A stretch of 64,000 nucleotides of DNA from Arabidopsis thaliana (GCF_000001735.4 NC_003071.7:13633151-13697150); one strand, 5' to 3'. Positions 32,001 through 43,316 are shown, counted from the stretch's first letter. Notes: generated from the sequence alone by a model not told the origin. Program-made: numbers and translations.

Positions 32001-32983
32001 CTTTAAGGATAAAGGGACTAAGCAACTTGTATTGGGGATTTCATGGAGCTACTACAATCATTTATTTCAATTTACTAAAAAGTTTAATGTAAACACTCTC
32101 TGAGAGCAGTGCAGGAGTAACAGAAAGTTTCTCAATGTGTCGTGGTGATTTTGTTGAAGTATTCAATGAATCAAGTCAAGCAGGTAAGAAATGGTGACTA
32201 CTTGCTTTTGTTTAAGCCAATATGTGTATGTTTTATACCAAATACACCACTCATCACTGAGTTTCAGGAATGTGGGATGCAGTTGTGACTTGCTTTTTCA
32301 TTGACACGGCTCATAACATCATCGAGTACATCGAAACCATATCCAAGATTTTAAAGGATGGAGGAGTACGTAATTTCCTATACGTACCCTCCTTTCCAAC
32401 GTCTTTGATATTTCATCACTCGCCTATCTAAATTAATGAATTTATCCATCAGGTTTTGATAAATCTAGGACCTCTGTTGTATCACTTTGCAGACGAGCAG
32501 GGCCTTGAAAATGTAAGCATTGGAATTGTCACACAATCTCTCGCTAGATAAATAAATTTGATATAACAATAATATATCTTACTTGTTTCTCCTTAGGAAA
32601 TGTCGATTGAGCTAAGTTTGGAGGATGTAAAGAGAGTTGCTTCACATTATGGGTTTGAGATGGAGGTAAATCTACACAATATAATGACAATGACATTTGC
32701 CTGTCAGAAATAAAACATCTCATGATGCATGTTCTTCCTCACTTATATGAGTGGTTGTCCTAACAATATTTGCAGAAAGAAAAAACAATAGAAACAACGT
32801 ACTCTACAAACCCCCGGTCTATGATGAAGGTCAGATTTTTTTCCATGTCTTTGGATTTGTGGTTGACTTTTGGATCCAGAGATGGGTTTAATTTGTGCAT
32901 GATGTTGTGTGTGTCTGTTGCAGAACCGATACTATCCTGTCTTCTGGACAATGAGGAAGAAGTGTGCTATAACAACAACTTAA
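29088..32983 (+). CDS. N2227 family SAM-dependent methyltransferase (carnosine N-methyltransferase-like), copy 1
   Basis: Eighteen exons: 29088-29275, 29613-29685, 29875-29918, 30234-30276, 30387-30455, 30523-30636, 30716-30787, 31066-31110, 31209-31288, 31431-31498, 31596-31662, 31835-31948, 32110-32183, 32268-32365, 32453-32512, 32597-32665, 32776-32829 and 32924-32983. They encode 463 aa. The SAM-binding loop is [20 protein letters not shown]; family signatures are [34 protein letters not shown] and [15 protein letters not shown]. Animal and yeast relatives N-methylate carnosine or similar His-containing dipeptides; the plant substrate is not known to me. Intron 10 begins with GC (31499), while the paralogue has GT. 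The start could also be the Met at codon 7 or 8. Probably AT2G32160. Confidence 0.88.
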
Positions 32984-33059
32984 CCAAATATTCCTCAAAA
33001 CTATATATGTTTTATTCTGTTGCATTTGTTTTTAAGGAATTAACGGGTCCAATCTAAAA

Positions 33060-33325
33060 CACATACTATTTCTTTTGTTGTTGCAAAATAATGAAACTGT
33101 GTTTTTCGGTTGATGTTTGAAAACCAAGTAACCAACACTCAAAGCTAAACAAAACCTTTGGCCTGTGGGCACAAAGCTAAAATTTTATTATTTTCTCGGC
33201 ACTACTACGCAAATAGGCTAACTAAGGCCCATTAAATAATATGAGGCCCAACTTGAAAAAGACTCGTTTCTTGTTACTAATAACCTTTCCGATGAAATCA
33301 ACTCCAAAACCGAAGAGCCACCACC
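33060..33325 (+). promoter_or_regulatory. Promoter of the second N2227 gene with site II-like motifs
   Basis: Two GGCCCA motifs (about 33225 and 33245, both plus strand) lie about 100 bp upstream of the ATG, between the tandem genes. Confidence 0.4.
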
Positions 33326-36300
33326 ATGGTTTCGCCGTCAGAGATGACGGAGACGGCACCGGCAATTATGACAACGGAAAGCGAAAGGATAGAGAGTTCG
33401 AGGGAACTCGTGGATAATGAAGAGGAGGAGAAAATACGCCGTCAGAAGAAGCTCGAAGAAGCTCTCGAAGCCAAATCTCTTCGCCGCATTATCAGTGCTT
33501 ACCTCAAGTATCTCACTTTTCTCAGTCCTTTTAAACACTCATCCTTCTCTGGATTTTACATCATTTCATAGGCACTGTGTTTTCTGATTCTAAAGATAAT
33601 TCTACTGATTGGGAATTTCAAATCACAATTCTAGTTTCTAGATTTTACTTTTTATCTTTTTCTTTAGCATTTTGGTATTGGTTCTGCATCGTTGACCTTT
33701 GGAAATGTTTACAGTTACCCAGAGGCTTCGGAAGAGGATTTGAAAAGATGGGAAAGATCATATCGGAAGCTGTCTCCTGCACACAAGGTTATTTTTTGCC
33801 TCATTTCTAGCATTGAGAATAGTAGTAGCATGTTCTGTAACAGTTAAGAGATTACCAAACGATTTCAAGTCAAGTTGATTTTTTGTCGAATCTTCTTTGT
33901 TTGCTTATATAATAGAACTAATGGTTTCAGTGATGAATTTTTGTCCTTTGTGTAGGCATTGGTACCCCATTACCCTATGAAGTTTCAGAGATTAAGAAGG
34001 TGAAATCTTTAGTCAGTTAAATATTTCACTTATCATCTTGTAGTCTTATTAAATGTCGCGATTCACTTGGATGATATTCAGAATTTTTTATTTCCATCAT
34101 AGTTGCTTCGAGGTTTGCATTTGATTGCCTAAATTTTGTGTTCGGGTGTCATTTTTATGATATCCATGCTTCTTATAATTCTTCTTTCTCATGCTTGCAT
34201 ACTAAACTCGATAGTATGCAAGATTGAACTTGACTCATTTCTATCCTGTCTGTACTTGTCCCAGACACCCTGCACATAGTGTTTGTTGAAGTGTTAGTAA
34301 GTTGTTGGATTTTGTTTGTTGCAGGTGTATATCGGCGAATTCATATTTCATATTTAATATGCTTCAGGTCAGTTGCAGACATTTCTTTTTCTAATTCCCT
34401 TGGTGTTTCATTTGCTTCAACTTATTTGATTATGTGATTCGTAACTTGACTTGAAATGCTAGAAAATCTACAGTTCATGTCAATTGTCATGTAAAAATGT
34501 AATTCATAATTACTTGGCAGGCTTTTGAGCCTCCTATAGACTTGAGTCAGGAACTTGATGGTTGTGAAGACTCAAATCTTGACTGCGCTCCACATGAGAG
34601 ATACACTCTAGATGAAAGGCACGACTCTTCTTGTCAGCCGGCCTTGACCAATAGTTGTACATATAAGGAAGAAAGCAAACACATTCGTGACCCAATAACA
34701 GGAGTGTCTATCGAGGTCAGATCAAGACATTGGAACTTTATCCTTGTCATTTAAAATCTTTAATTTATTTGTATAAATACAGGAGCTTCAGAGGAAAGAA
34801 GCTCATGATCATTCTCCCAAGGATGACTCTGCAGACACAAGAATCAACGATAAGACATGTGATTGTCATGAAGGCCAGTTAAATCATGACCATGGCAGTG
34901 TAATGCCAACTCATATACTCTTATACCTCAGTTCCGCCCAGAAAACGTTTTTGACTATGTTAGCTTTGCGCAGATTCTTTAGTTATTGTATCAGTTAAGA
35001 TCTTTGGTGGGATCATATGAGTATTTCCTGGCATTCTAGATCAAATGAATTTTAACTGTTAGTCTATATTAAGAAAGCATTCAACTGTCAAGCATAGGCT
35101 TGTTGTATATATTTTTGCATTATACTTCATTTATGACTATAAAATTGTCATAATTCATGTGATTTTTCTAATTCTAATGTTCCTCTTTTCTTTCTTAGGT
35201 ATCATTTTCATCCCATGATTGGTTGGATTCATCGTTACAGACACATGTTCCTCTGGTTGATGTAGATAAGGTATGGTTTTTCAAATTTACTATGGCTGGT
35301 GATATTCATTTTCCTCAGTCCTAGCCTCCTAGGTAATCATAATTGTATAAGAGCTCTTGTAGCGTGAGACAAAGATCATTATGTGTCATGTTAGAACTTA
35401 TTCTCAATCTCTATTAGTTCCATTAGGCAGTTTGGTAAGTTATGAGGGTTGGTTTGCTCATGTAGCTTTGCATGGGGAGGTAAATCCTGTTGAGCTTAAG
35501 TGCACCTTCTTACACGTATGCATATGCACATGATAGAGGTGACACACACACCAGTACAATTGCATATATTTGTTGCGATGTTGTGTGTATTTCTCACCAA
35601 TCTATACTTTAAAATGTTCATGATTTTGTTGTATTCTAACACAGGTTCGTTGTATTATAAGGAATATTGTTCGAGACTGGGCAGCAGAGGTAGCCATATT
35701 TTTGTTTGTCATTTTCTTCTGACAATGATGTGTGGAAATCCTTTCTTTAATCTTAAATCACAACCAAAGTTTTAGTGGTATATTCTTTTTACTTGTAGGG
35801 TCAGAGAGAACGAGATCAATGCTACAAGCCTATCCTTGAAGAGCTTGATTCCTTGTTTCCTGACCGTTTGAAGGAGAGGTACGCCGTGTTACTCCTATTT
35901 GTTTTTGACTTTTGGGTTTATAGAGACTTAACAAGAGAGAAACAGAAAATCGGATAATGGTTTTAGCTCCTTCTTAGTACCAGACGACTAGTATTTGATT
36001 AGTACCTGCTGCATTCACTCTCCTTACAAAGTTGACTATATGATATGCAGCACCCCTCCTGCCTGTTTAGTCCCTGGTGCTGGACTTGGACGTCTGGCCC
36101 TTGAAATTTCTTGTCTAGGTATGCAATGCGGAAGTAATTTTTATTGTATACTTTATGATAATAAGGTATATGACAATTATGTGCACTGGAGCAGGTTTCA
36201 TAAGCCAAGGAAATGAATTTTCATACTACATGATGATATGCTCAAGTTTTATTCTGAATTAGTAAGAATTTCTTATTCTCTTGAATACATTATCTTTTTA

Positions 36301-37774
36301 TATTCCTTACGTGTCCGCCTCAAAGAGCCTCTCTGTCCTCCTTTTCTAGGTTGAGATATTTGGTCACCCATGTTGTTTCAGAAAATAGAAATCAGTTTAT
36401 CCACAATTCAGTAATTCACATCTTTTACTTTCACATCAGCCAACCTCTAAATTTCAAACTGTTTTTCTAAATTGCTCTTGGAGAGTCCACAATTTACTTT
36501 CTTCTCTGATGTATCTCTAAATTAAGTTGAGGTAGTTTCTTACATTTGGTCCAGTTTTGAGTTTTGCTCAGCTTGGTTTTTGTTTTCATCAGTACACAAG
36601 TCCCTGGTGAGTGGACAATATACCCCTGGATACACAGCAACTGCAATTCGCTCTCGGACAATGATCAGCTACGCCCTATTGCGATTCCTGATATTCATCC
36701 TGCAAGGTATGCCTTATCGAACAACAGTAGAACTGGCCTATGGTTTTTGGAATGTGTTGGTAGTTTTAGGTATAAAGGCTCATCTGTTTTTTTTTGTGAA
36801 ACATAAGGGAACTCAATTGAAAGGGATTAGGCAACTTGTATTGGTGATTTCGTGTAGCTACAATCATTTAAACGTCACTTTACTAAAAAGGTTAACATTT
36901 TGTGAGCAGTGCAGGAATAACAGAAGGTTTCTCTATGTGTGGTGGTGATTTTGTTGAAGTATACAATGAATCAAGTCATGCAGGTAAGAAACGGTGGCTA
37001 CTTGCTTGTTTGTTTAAGCAATACACCATTCATTTGTTTAATTGTAACCGTTAATTCTTAATTTCAGGAATGTGGGATGCAGTTGTTACTTGCTTTTTCA
37101 TCGACACTGCTCATAATGTCATCGAGTACATTCAAACCATATCCAAGATCCTAAAAGATGGAGGAGTAATTACCCTGTCACACTCTTTCCTTCACCGTTG
37201 ACCTTTTTCTTTCTTCTTTGATGTTTTCTTTGCTCCTGACATATCTTAATTAATTTTCCATCAGGTTTGGATAAATTTAGGACCTCTGTTGTATCATTTT
37301 GCGGACACATATGGCCATGAAAATGTAAGCATTGGAGTTGTCCCACAATCTCACCATAACTTTGGTATCACAATAATAATTTTCTTGTTTCTCCTTAGGA
37401 AATGTCTATCGAGCTAAGTTTGGAGGATGTAAAGAGGGTTGCTTCACATTTTGGGTTTGTGATCGAGGTAACTACTCGATATAAAAATGACATTTTCTTG
37501 TTGATCATAAAACATTTCATGTTCTTCCACACTCAGTACTTGTCCGTAACATTTGCAGAAAGAAAGAACAATTGAAACAACTTACACTACAAATCCCCGG
37601 GCTATGATGCAGGTTAGCTTTTTCATGTCCCTATGATTTTTCATTATCTGTTTCTATATTCGGGTGGTTGATATCGGATAGGTGGATAAATATGTGATGT
37701 TGTGTGTTTTGCAGAACCGATACTATACTGCCTTCTGGACAATGAGGAAGAAATGTGCTATAACAACAACTTAA
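33326..37774 (+). CDS. N2227 family SAM-dependent methyltransferase (carnosine N-methyltransferase-like), copy 2
   Basis: Eighteen exons: 33326-33507, 33715-33787, 33956-33999, 34325-34367, 34521-34715, 34783-34899, 35199-35270, 35645-35689, 35799-35878, 36051-36118, 36195-36261, 36593-36706, 36910-36983, 37068-37165, 37265-37324, 37399-37467, 37559-37612 and 37715-37774. They give 504 aa. Every splice phase matches copy 1. The SAM loop [20 protein letters not shown] is identical. Exon 5 is 195 nt against 69 in copy 1: it carries 42 extra codons of acidic, Cys- and Ser-containing sequence ([20 protein letters not shown]). Intron 10 has a regular GT donor. Family role as for copy 1. Probably AT2G32170. 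Confidence 0.9.
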
Positions 37775-38249
37775 GCAAATTACTCCTGGACTCTTTATTT
37801 GTGTCTGGATTTCTTTTGTTTTTCTTTGATGAATAAATTATGATCTTATAACAGAAGCGTCGAAACTATTAAACTAGTTGCTTCCATATCAAAACAACGT
37901 ATTCATGACTTCGTTTTATTATGGAAAAATAAGAAACAGAACAAGTATTTCTTTACATATGAAATTTTTTGAGTAACGAAAACATAAGCTATACAGTTTC
38001 TTGGATAAGGGTAGTTTCGTTATTTAAGAATAACAAATTACTATGGATTTGGTGGCTTAATTTAAAGCCCAGGAGTGTAAAAATTGTAATCTCACCGACT
38101 CTTATTAATTTAATCACAAAATAAAATCAATTTCCTATGAAGAAAAGGAAAACCTGAATTGTTGCTATATAATAACCAACCCTAGCTTCTATATTTTCCA
38201 ATTCTCATCTATACCTTCGTTCCTTGACTACAAAGCTAACCTTTTTCTG
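37775..38249. other. Intergenic: 3' UTR and promoter of the broken B3 gene
   Basis: AT-rich, with TATATAATAA at about 38165 just upstream of the B3-like ORF. No repeats seen. Confidence 0.5.
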
Positions 38250-38761
38250 GTGGAACAAATTTCGAGACGACGTCTATCGGATGTGCACAAAGAGTACGGT
38301 ACTAACGAAGACAAAAGCTTTAAACTGTTGTATCCGCCCGTCATGTCGTTAGAGTACGAGACTAAGAAAGACAAATCGAAAAAGGAGGAACCTAGGGTTT
38401 ACTCAGGGCGGGTTAATATGCAGGAGTTGACAGAGGACGTGACAAGAATCATACATGAAAATGCCATGAAGATTCGTGACGATGGTGTGCCTGTGAATTT
38501 GGTGGACCTCGGATGAATAAGCATGCGCTTGAGTTGAGGAAGTGGAAGATGAGGGGAAACTGGAATTATGTCTTTGTTAAAGGTTGGAACGATGTGCTTG
38601 ATGCTAACAAGTCGAATTCGTTTAAGGAAAAAGACGTCTTTCCTCTCTGGTCTTTCCGATCTGGAACAGGTAAACTCTGTTTTGCTCTCACCCCTAAAAA
38701 TTCCAGCAACGGCTCTACTTCAGGAGAATCTGGCAGTGGCGGCGATGGTGCTTCTACTTGA
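38250..38761 (+). pseudogene. B3-domain (DUF313) gene broken by a frameshift
   Basis: Two ORFs in different frames overlap by 4 bases: 38250-38516 (88 codons) and 38513-38761 (82 codons). The first carries DVTRIIHENAMKIRDDGVPV and the second WNYVFVKGWNDVLDAN, DVFPLWSFRSG and KLCFALTP. These are consecutive parts of the DUF313-type B3 DNA-binding domain found in a large Arabidopsis family with many degenerate members. The frame changes near 38510 by one lost base (or two gained). No intron boundary at the junction would restore it. I read it as a pseudogene; a small expressed 5' or 3' half is possible. Confidence 0.65.
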
Positions 38762-39211
38762 GGTGAATCTGGTCAGGTACCGTTACCCATTCCTCCGGCA
38801 ATAGATTCTAGCCACTCTGGCCAAGGCTGTTCAGGAGAGAGCAGCTCTAGTTCTTCCTAATCATAACTCTGCTTATTGCTTAAGCCACAAGTAAAACGGA
38901 TTTAGTTTTCAGGCAAATCTGGCTTGGTTTTCTTTCTTTTTTTTGTTCAGTTGATGAAATAGTGGGGTTTTGTCCAAATTGTGAGACCCATGATATGATG
39001 TTTTGATTTGAGTTTCTTTCTTTATGTTTGATTTTTTTTTATCTCTCTCTGATGCTGCCTATGTTTACTTATGATTAGCATTGAAAATGCAGAACAAAGG
39101 AGAGAGAACTTGTTTTCTTATATTATCACAAAAAGATCCATCAGGCTACAACAACACACAACAAGTGTAAAGTTTCTTGGCTCTACTAAAAACTCAAAAG
39201 TCAAAGTTGGA
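38762..39211. other. Convergent 3' region between B3 pseudogene and PTAC18
   Basis: The left part continues low-complexity Gly/Ser coding-like sequence after the B3 fragment. From about 39060 upward this is the 3' UTR of PTAC18. Confidence 0.5.
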
Positions 39212-39631
39212 TCAATCATCACCATAGGCCTTGAAACAATACCGCTCAATATAAGGAGCGTTAAAGAAAAGATCAGCTTCCAACCATTTCGGATACCGAA
39301 CAAGATCTCCAGCTAAAAACTGCATATACCTCTTGCTTCCTTCGGGAACAACTCGAACCTCTCCTTGTTCAATGTAAACCAACTGATCCACCTGCCAATC
39401 CCATGGCAATTTGCATTTCCCTGTCTTCCAAACTGACCATCTCGAAACCCCAAGTTCCTCCAACCGTTTCTGTGAAACTTTCCGTTCCACTTTAACATTG
39501 TATAGCTCCTCTAATGGTTTCTCTGTCTGCATACAAGTCACCCTAAAGGCTCTTTGAACTGACAGGTTATTTGTCTTCTTACATGTAGTGACAGAACCTG
39601 GGAATGGTGTAGTCATTATCAGACTTGCCAT
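39212..39631 (-). CDS. PTAC18: Plastid transcriptionally active chromosome protein 18, cupin (DUF861)
   Basis: An intronless 139-aa ORF. Residues 1 to about 33 are rich in Ser, Thr and Arg and act as a likely plastid transit peptide (MASLIMTTPFPGSVTTCKK). The rest is one small cupin: VYIEQGEVRVVPEGSKRYM and FLAGDLVRYPKWLEADLFFN. It lacks most of the His residues of metal-binding cupins, so it is probably non-catalytic. The protein was catalogued in plastid transcriptionally active chromosome preparations; its job there is not known. The leader seems to contain an intron (about 39728-40037). Probably AT2G32180. Confidence 0.85.
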   Translation of the reverse strand: MASLIMTTPFPGSVTTCKKTNNLSVQRAFRVTCMQTEKPLEELYNVKVERKVSQKRLEELGVSRWSVWKTGKCKLPWDWQVDQLVYIEQGEVRVVPEGSKRYMQFLAGDLVRYPKWLEADLFFNAPYIERYCFKAYGDD

Positions 39632-39727
39632 GGCTGCTTTTATCCAATCTTGTCAAACCTGAGATCCACAATGAACTTTAAATAACACATATCGAAAACA
39701 TTGTGATGTGTTAAAGTCTTGTAACTC

Positions 39728-40037
39728 CTGAAACAGAGAAAGAAGGTGAATTTCTTAACTCTAGTGAGTAAAAGTGAATTATATTGTAAAGCTGAAGGCT
39801 TTATCATTTACCCTCTTTGCAATAGCTTATATGAATCAATGACACAGCGTAACACAAAAACTCACAATTCAGGAAATTAGCTAATGCCCATTTGCTATTT
39901 CGATTGGAAAAGTGAAAACTCATCGCAAAATTGATGATATACGAATTTAACCCAACAAGCAAAAAAAAGGTTGTCGATTTCAAAACCAAAAAAAAAAGCG
40001 GAAGACAGATTATACGCATCGAAATCGAATTTCTTAC
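39728..40037 (-). other. PTAC18: Probable 5' UTR intron of PTAC18
   Basis: On the minus strand the donor TTCCGCTG|GTAAGAAA starts at 40037 and the acceptor TCTGTTTCAG|GAGTTA ends at 39728. Confidence 0.45.
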
Positions 40038-40099
40038 CAGCGGAAGTGTGAGTGAGAGTAACCCTTAAACCCTGAAGCAGTCAGGCTTATCCGATCCCC

Positions 40100-41437
40100 G
40101 ATATAATAAATGTTACAGAAACGACCCTAATATTTATATTTGTTTTAACTTTAGACTAGAAGTTTGTTTTGAGTTAATGTGACCCAAATATTTTTTCTAT
40201 AGACGTAACGTTTTCAGATTTGACGTAATCCATTGGTCAAACTTTTGCATTGAGAATGTTGACGTAGATGATCTTTTGCATAGCGCGTTATATCTTCTTT
40301 TTTCTTTTTCTAGGTGTGGTTATACGTGACGAAAATAAATTACGTTTAGTAAATGGAGAACTACATTGGTCGGTTAACCAAACAAACAACCAAACTTCTC
40401 TAACGTTGATATTCTATATTATTAGGTATACACTAATTAAATCACAACTTGCGTTCACATTCTCACCTGATATGAAACCAATACTCAATTTCCTTAACTG
40501 GAAAAATTCCATGTGGCCTCTAGAAGATAAAGTTTTCGGATTTAATATTTTTTCGTGAATTCTTACAGAAAGGAAAATGGTTAGTTGAATCTCTAAATGA
40601 AACTATTCTCAAAATAACATATATTTTGTTTTACGTTGTTAAGTTGTTTACTATTTTGTCAGCATTGTGAGGTTTAGTTGTAATATTCTCTCTTTTTCTT
40701 AATTAACATGTAGATATTCCCGTAGAGAAAGCACTAAACTTTTGCTTTGAGAAAGAAAAGAAACTCTTTATTAACAAAGAAAGGAATAACATATAACTCA
40801 AATAAAGACATGCTGAATTTATCATTTCATTCATGGTGCATATTCTAATGTTGTTAAAAGTAAAATATTTCGCATTAGAAAGGTTAACAAAAACAATAAA
40901 AAAGGCATATCTTCATATCATTGTTATATTATATTTTTTGGTTTAAAATATTTAAATCCTCTGTCAGAAACCAGAGAGAGGCGTATTAAGGTTTCTGCGT
41001 TTTGTTAAATTGATCTTGAGCTCTAAAGGCTGTCTAATGCAGTGTTTTATTTAATTAGCCTTTATAAGATTTAGGCAAATATACATAAACAACTAAGTAA
41101 ATATATACTTCCTCTGTTTGAAAATATATTAGCATATCTCAATAAATATTGAAATAAATATTATTCCTTGCATGTGTGAGTCATTTACTTATTCTTAAAA
41201 TTTGAGTTACATAACAAAAAAAAGGAAGCTTCGTAGCAGTTTTCGTTCGTCGTTGGAATAAATATATGGAGACTTAGCAATTAATGGTGCCCTCACGCGG
41301 TTCTACTAAACCGACCTCCTTTTTGCTTCCCTTACCTATATATACATATATCTCTATCTTCACTTCATATTAATCTACACCTCTACATACGATTTTCATT
41401 AAACACTTTTCAAAAACAAATCATAATCTGTTCGAAG
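40100..41437. other. Promoter of the first CYSTM gene and duplicated spacer
   Basis: From about 40430 the sequence is recognisably similar to 44140-44930: for instance TTGAGAAAGAAAAGAAACTC at 40747 matches TTGAGAAAGAATAAAAAAAC at 44473. It forms part of the segmental duplication that made CYSTM copies 1 and 3. No other gene seen. Confidence 0.65.
41288..41350 (+). promoter_or_regulatory. CGCG-box promoter module of CYSTM copy 1
   Basis: CCTCACGCGGTTCTACTAAA at 41290 followed by ACCGACCTCC and a TATATATA box around 41338. The same module precedes copies 2 and 3. ACGCGG fits the CAMTA-binding CGCG box (VCGCGB). Confidence 0.6.
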
Positions 41438-41942
41438 ATGAGCCAATACAGCCAAAACCAATCTTCAGGTTTGTTGTTCTTACAAATTAAGCATCATATG
41501 TTGTCAATCTCGTCATAATGATCATGTATTTCTAAAGTCTTATGGTAATAAAACTTATGGGCGCCAAATCATATATGTGTAATTAGGAGCTTATCCTACG
41601 CCGCCAGTGTCTACCGGCCCTTATATGACACCGCCACCGCTCGGTTACCCGACGAGCGACATCAGTCATGCCACGGTGGCTCCGGTGGAGACAAAGTCCA
41701 AGGGTGATGGATTCTTGAAAGGCTGGTTAGTCTTCTTTTTACTACTTTTTGTTTAATTTCTATTATAACCGGGGCCGCACGTAGAGGTGTAGTCCAAGGG
41801 TGATGGATTCTAGTCTTCTTTTTACTATCAAACCGGATCGGTTATTGTGTGTTGAAATATAGATTAATTTTCTTTGCTTTAATTTTCTAAATGCAGTCTT
41901 GCGGCCATGTGTTGCTGTTGTGTCCTCGACGCCTGCTTCTGA
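41438..41942 (+). CDS. Cysteine-rich transmembrane module (CYSTM) peptide, copy 1
   Basis: Three exons (41438-41468, 41587-41725, 41897-41942) encode 71 aa. A Pro/Tyr-rich N-terminus (MSQYSQNQSSGAYPTPP and VSTGPYMTPPPLGYP) is followed by VETKSKGDGFLKGCL and ends AAMCCCCVLDACF. That is the CYSTM layout: a tail-anchored or palmitoylated Cys-rich short membrane segment at the extreme C-terminus. CYSTM proteins are linked to stress tolerance in eukaryotes and often form homo- or heterodimers. The intron before exon 3 contains an echo of exon 2 (about 41790-41811). All three copies share intron phases. Probably AT2G32190. Confidence 0.9.
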
Positions 41943-42119
41943 ATTTGAGAAATTCGATTGTTTATTTGATGTTTCATGCAAATTATTTATCATTGTATTT
42001 TGCTTTACCCAAATTATATTTTGGGATTTGTATGACATTTGGAACTTCTAATATTTCTTAATTCATTTATTTATTACTCTTTCTTTTGTATTGTGTAATT
42101 TTTACCTTCTTATAAATAA

Positions 42120-42290
42120 ATCGTTTTTTCTCTTACACATCTAAACCATGCTTAAATTTGAATTTCCGTTACGTCAGCTTGGACTCGAAAACCAGTAACA
42201 TTATTAGGCCAAAGTTATAAAGAATGAAAACTATTGGCATGAGATTGTAAATATTGAAAAGATTGATGCGTGAGATTGCAAACAACCATC
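42120..42290. repeat. Copy of the RPL27 upstream region behind CYSTM copy 1
   Basis: TCTAAACCATGCTTAAATTT to GATTGATGCGTGAG here aligns with about 45575-45725, directly upstream of the RPL27 gene (AAACCACGCTAGATTCACAT to AAATCGATGCGT; both contain GCCAAAGTTATAAA). The block duplicated with the CYSTM gene therefore included part of the ribosomal gene promoter, without its coding region. Confidence 0.7.
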
Positions 42291-42791
42291 AGAAAAAGAT
42301 TATATGATCGTTAAAAGAATAGTTGAAAGTCTCCAAATCATGATGGAAAAGAGACAAGTGAAGATGGTATAATTTCTTAAAAAAGGAAACATCTTTGGCA
42401 AAGTCTATTTACTTCCTTTTGCGTTAAGACGTGCCGTAGTTCCTATGGTACGGGAGAGGACTACTCGCCATAGGAAATCTATGGTAAAATTGGTCATTTT
42501 TCATATTAAGCTCTTCAAATGGACAAAAGGCTAGAGGGTATATATAGCAAAATATAGCTGATTTAGTTTATTGAGTAATAAACTTCTCCAATAGTATAAT
42601 CTTAAGCTGCATATTTGGATTACGCATAGAGCTTCTAAACTATCTAGTAAGTATATATGCCATTAATTAACAATGAGACTTTGCTTTTTCTTTTTCGTCA
42701 AACTCACTGGGACTTTCTTAATCACAAAGTTGTGGAGCAAAATACATCACAAGGAAAGAGCCAACTTGTATCGTCTTCTTTTTTTTGGGCG

Positions 42792-42852
<61 letters not shown>

Positions 42853-42949
42853 ACTGAGTCACGAGAAGTCGTATTTATAATTGGTCTATAAAGAAACGTC
42901 AAATATTATACCTAAAATATTAAAAATTAACATTATTCTTTGCATCATC
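42291..42949. other. Spacer with long AT microsatellite
   Basis: AT-rich. An inverted pair TTCCTATGG/CCATAGGAA lies around 42440-42480. A run of about 28 AT units fills 42794-42849. No gene seen. Confidence 0.6.
42794..42849. repeat. (AT)n microsatellite
   Basis: About 56 bp of perfect AT dinucleotide repeat. Confidence 0.95.
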
Positions 42950-43148
42950 CAGGGGCGGACCCACGGTATAGTTTGTGGGGACAGTTGTCACCAGTAATAT
43001 ATAAAGAATTAAAGGTTTTAGCTTATACATTATAGTTAAAGTAGCAAAATGGTAGAGACTGCCCCTACTAAATGCTGAAGATAGCAGGTTCGATTCTCAT
43101 CTAGTTACATTTTGCACCTACTAAATTTCTTGGCTGGGTCCGCCACTG
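42950..43148. mobile_element. 199-bp hAT-like MITE with Pol III-like boxes
   Basis: The ends are CAGGGGCGGACCCA and, at the right, TGGGTCCGCCACTG, inverted with one mismatch. The element is flanked by a perfect 8-bp target duplication GCATCATC (42942-42949 and 43149-43156), diagnostic of hAT transposition. Inside, GTAGCAAAATGGTAGAG (about 43038) resembles a tRNA A-box region and GGTTCGATTCTC (about 43088) a B-box, as in tRNA-derived SINEs. No ORF. Confidence 0.8.
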
Positions 43149-43239
43149 GCATCATCTAGTTATTCTTATAACATTTAAAAATAATGGTTCTTTGCCGTTT
43201 TCTTTAGTCGTTGGAATAATAAATTTCTGGAGACTAACA

Positions 43240-43316
43240 ATGACTGTTATCTGCGCTCACGCGGTTCTACTAAAACCGACCTTCTTTGGTTCTTCCCTTA
43301 CATGACTATATATCTT
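43240..43316 (+). promoter_or_regulatory. CGCG-box promoter module of CYSTM copy 2
   Basis: CTCACGCGGTTCTACTAAAA at 43255 followed by CCGACCTTC and ACTATATATC at 43304, parallel to the other two copies. Confidence 0.6.

Noticed and set aside
31800-32103. ORFs across exon 12 of methyltransferase copy 1 in alternative frames
   Set aside because: The frame shared with copy 2 and matching splice phases is the coding one.
42657-42891. ORFs ending in Tyr-Ile repeats
   Set aside because: Reading through the AT microsatellite; no protein-like sequence otherwise.
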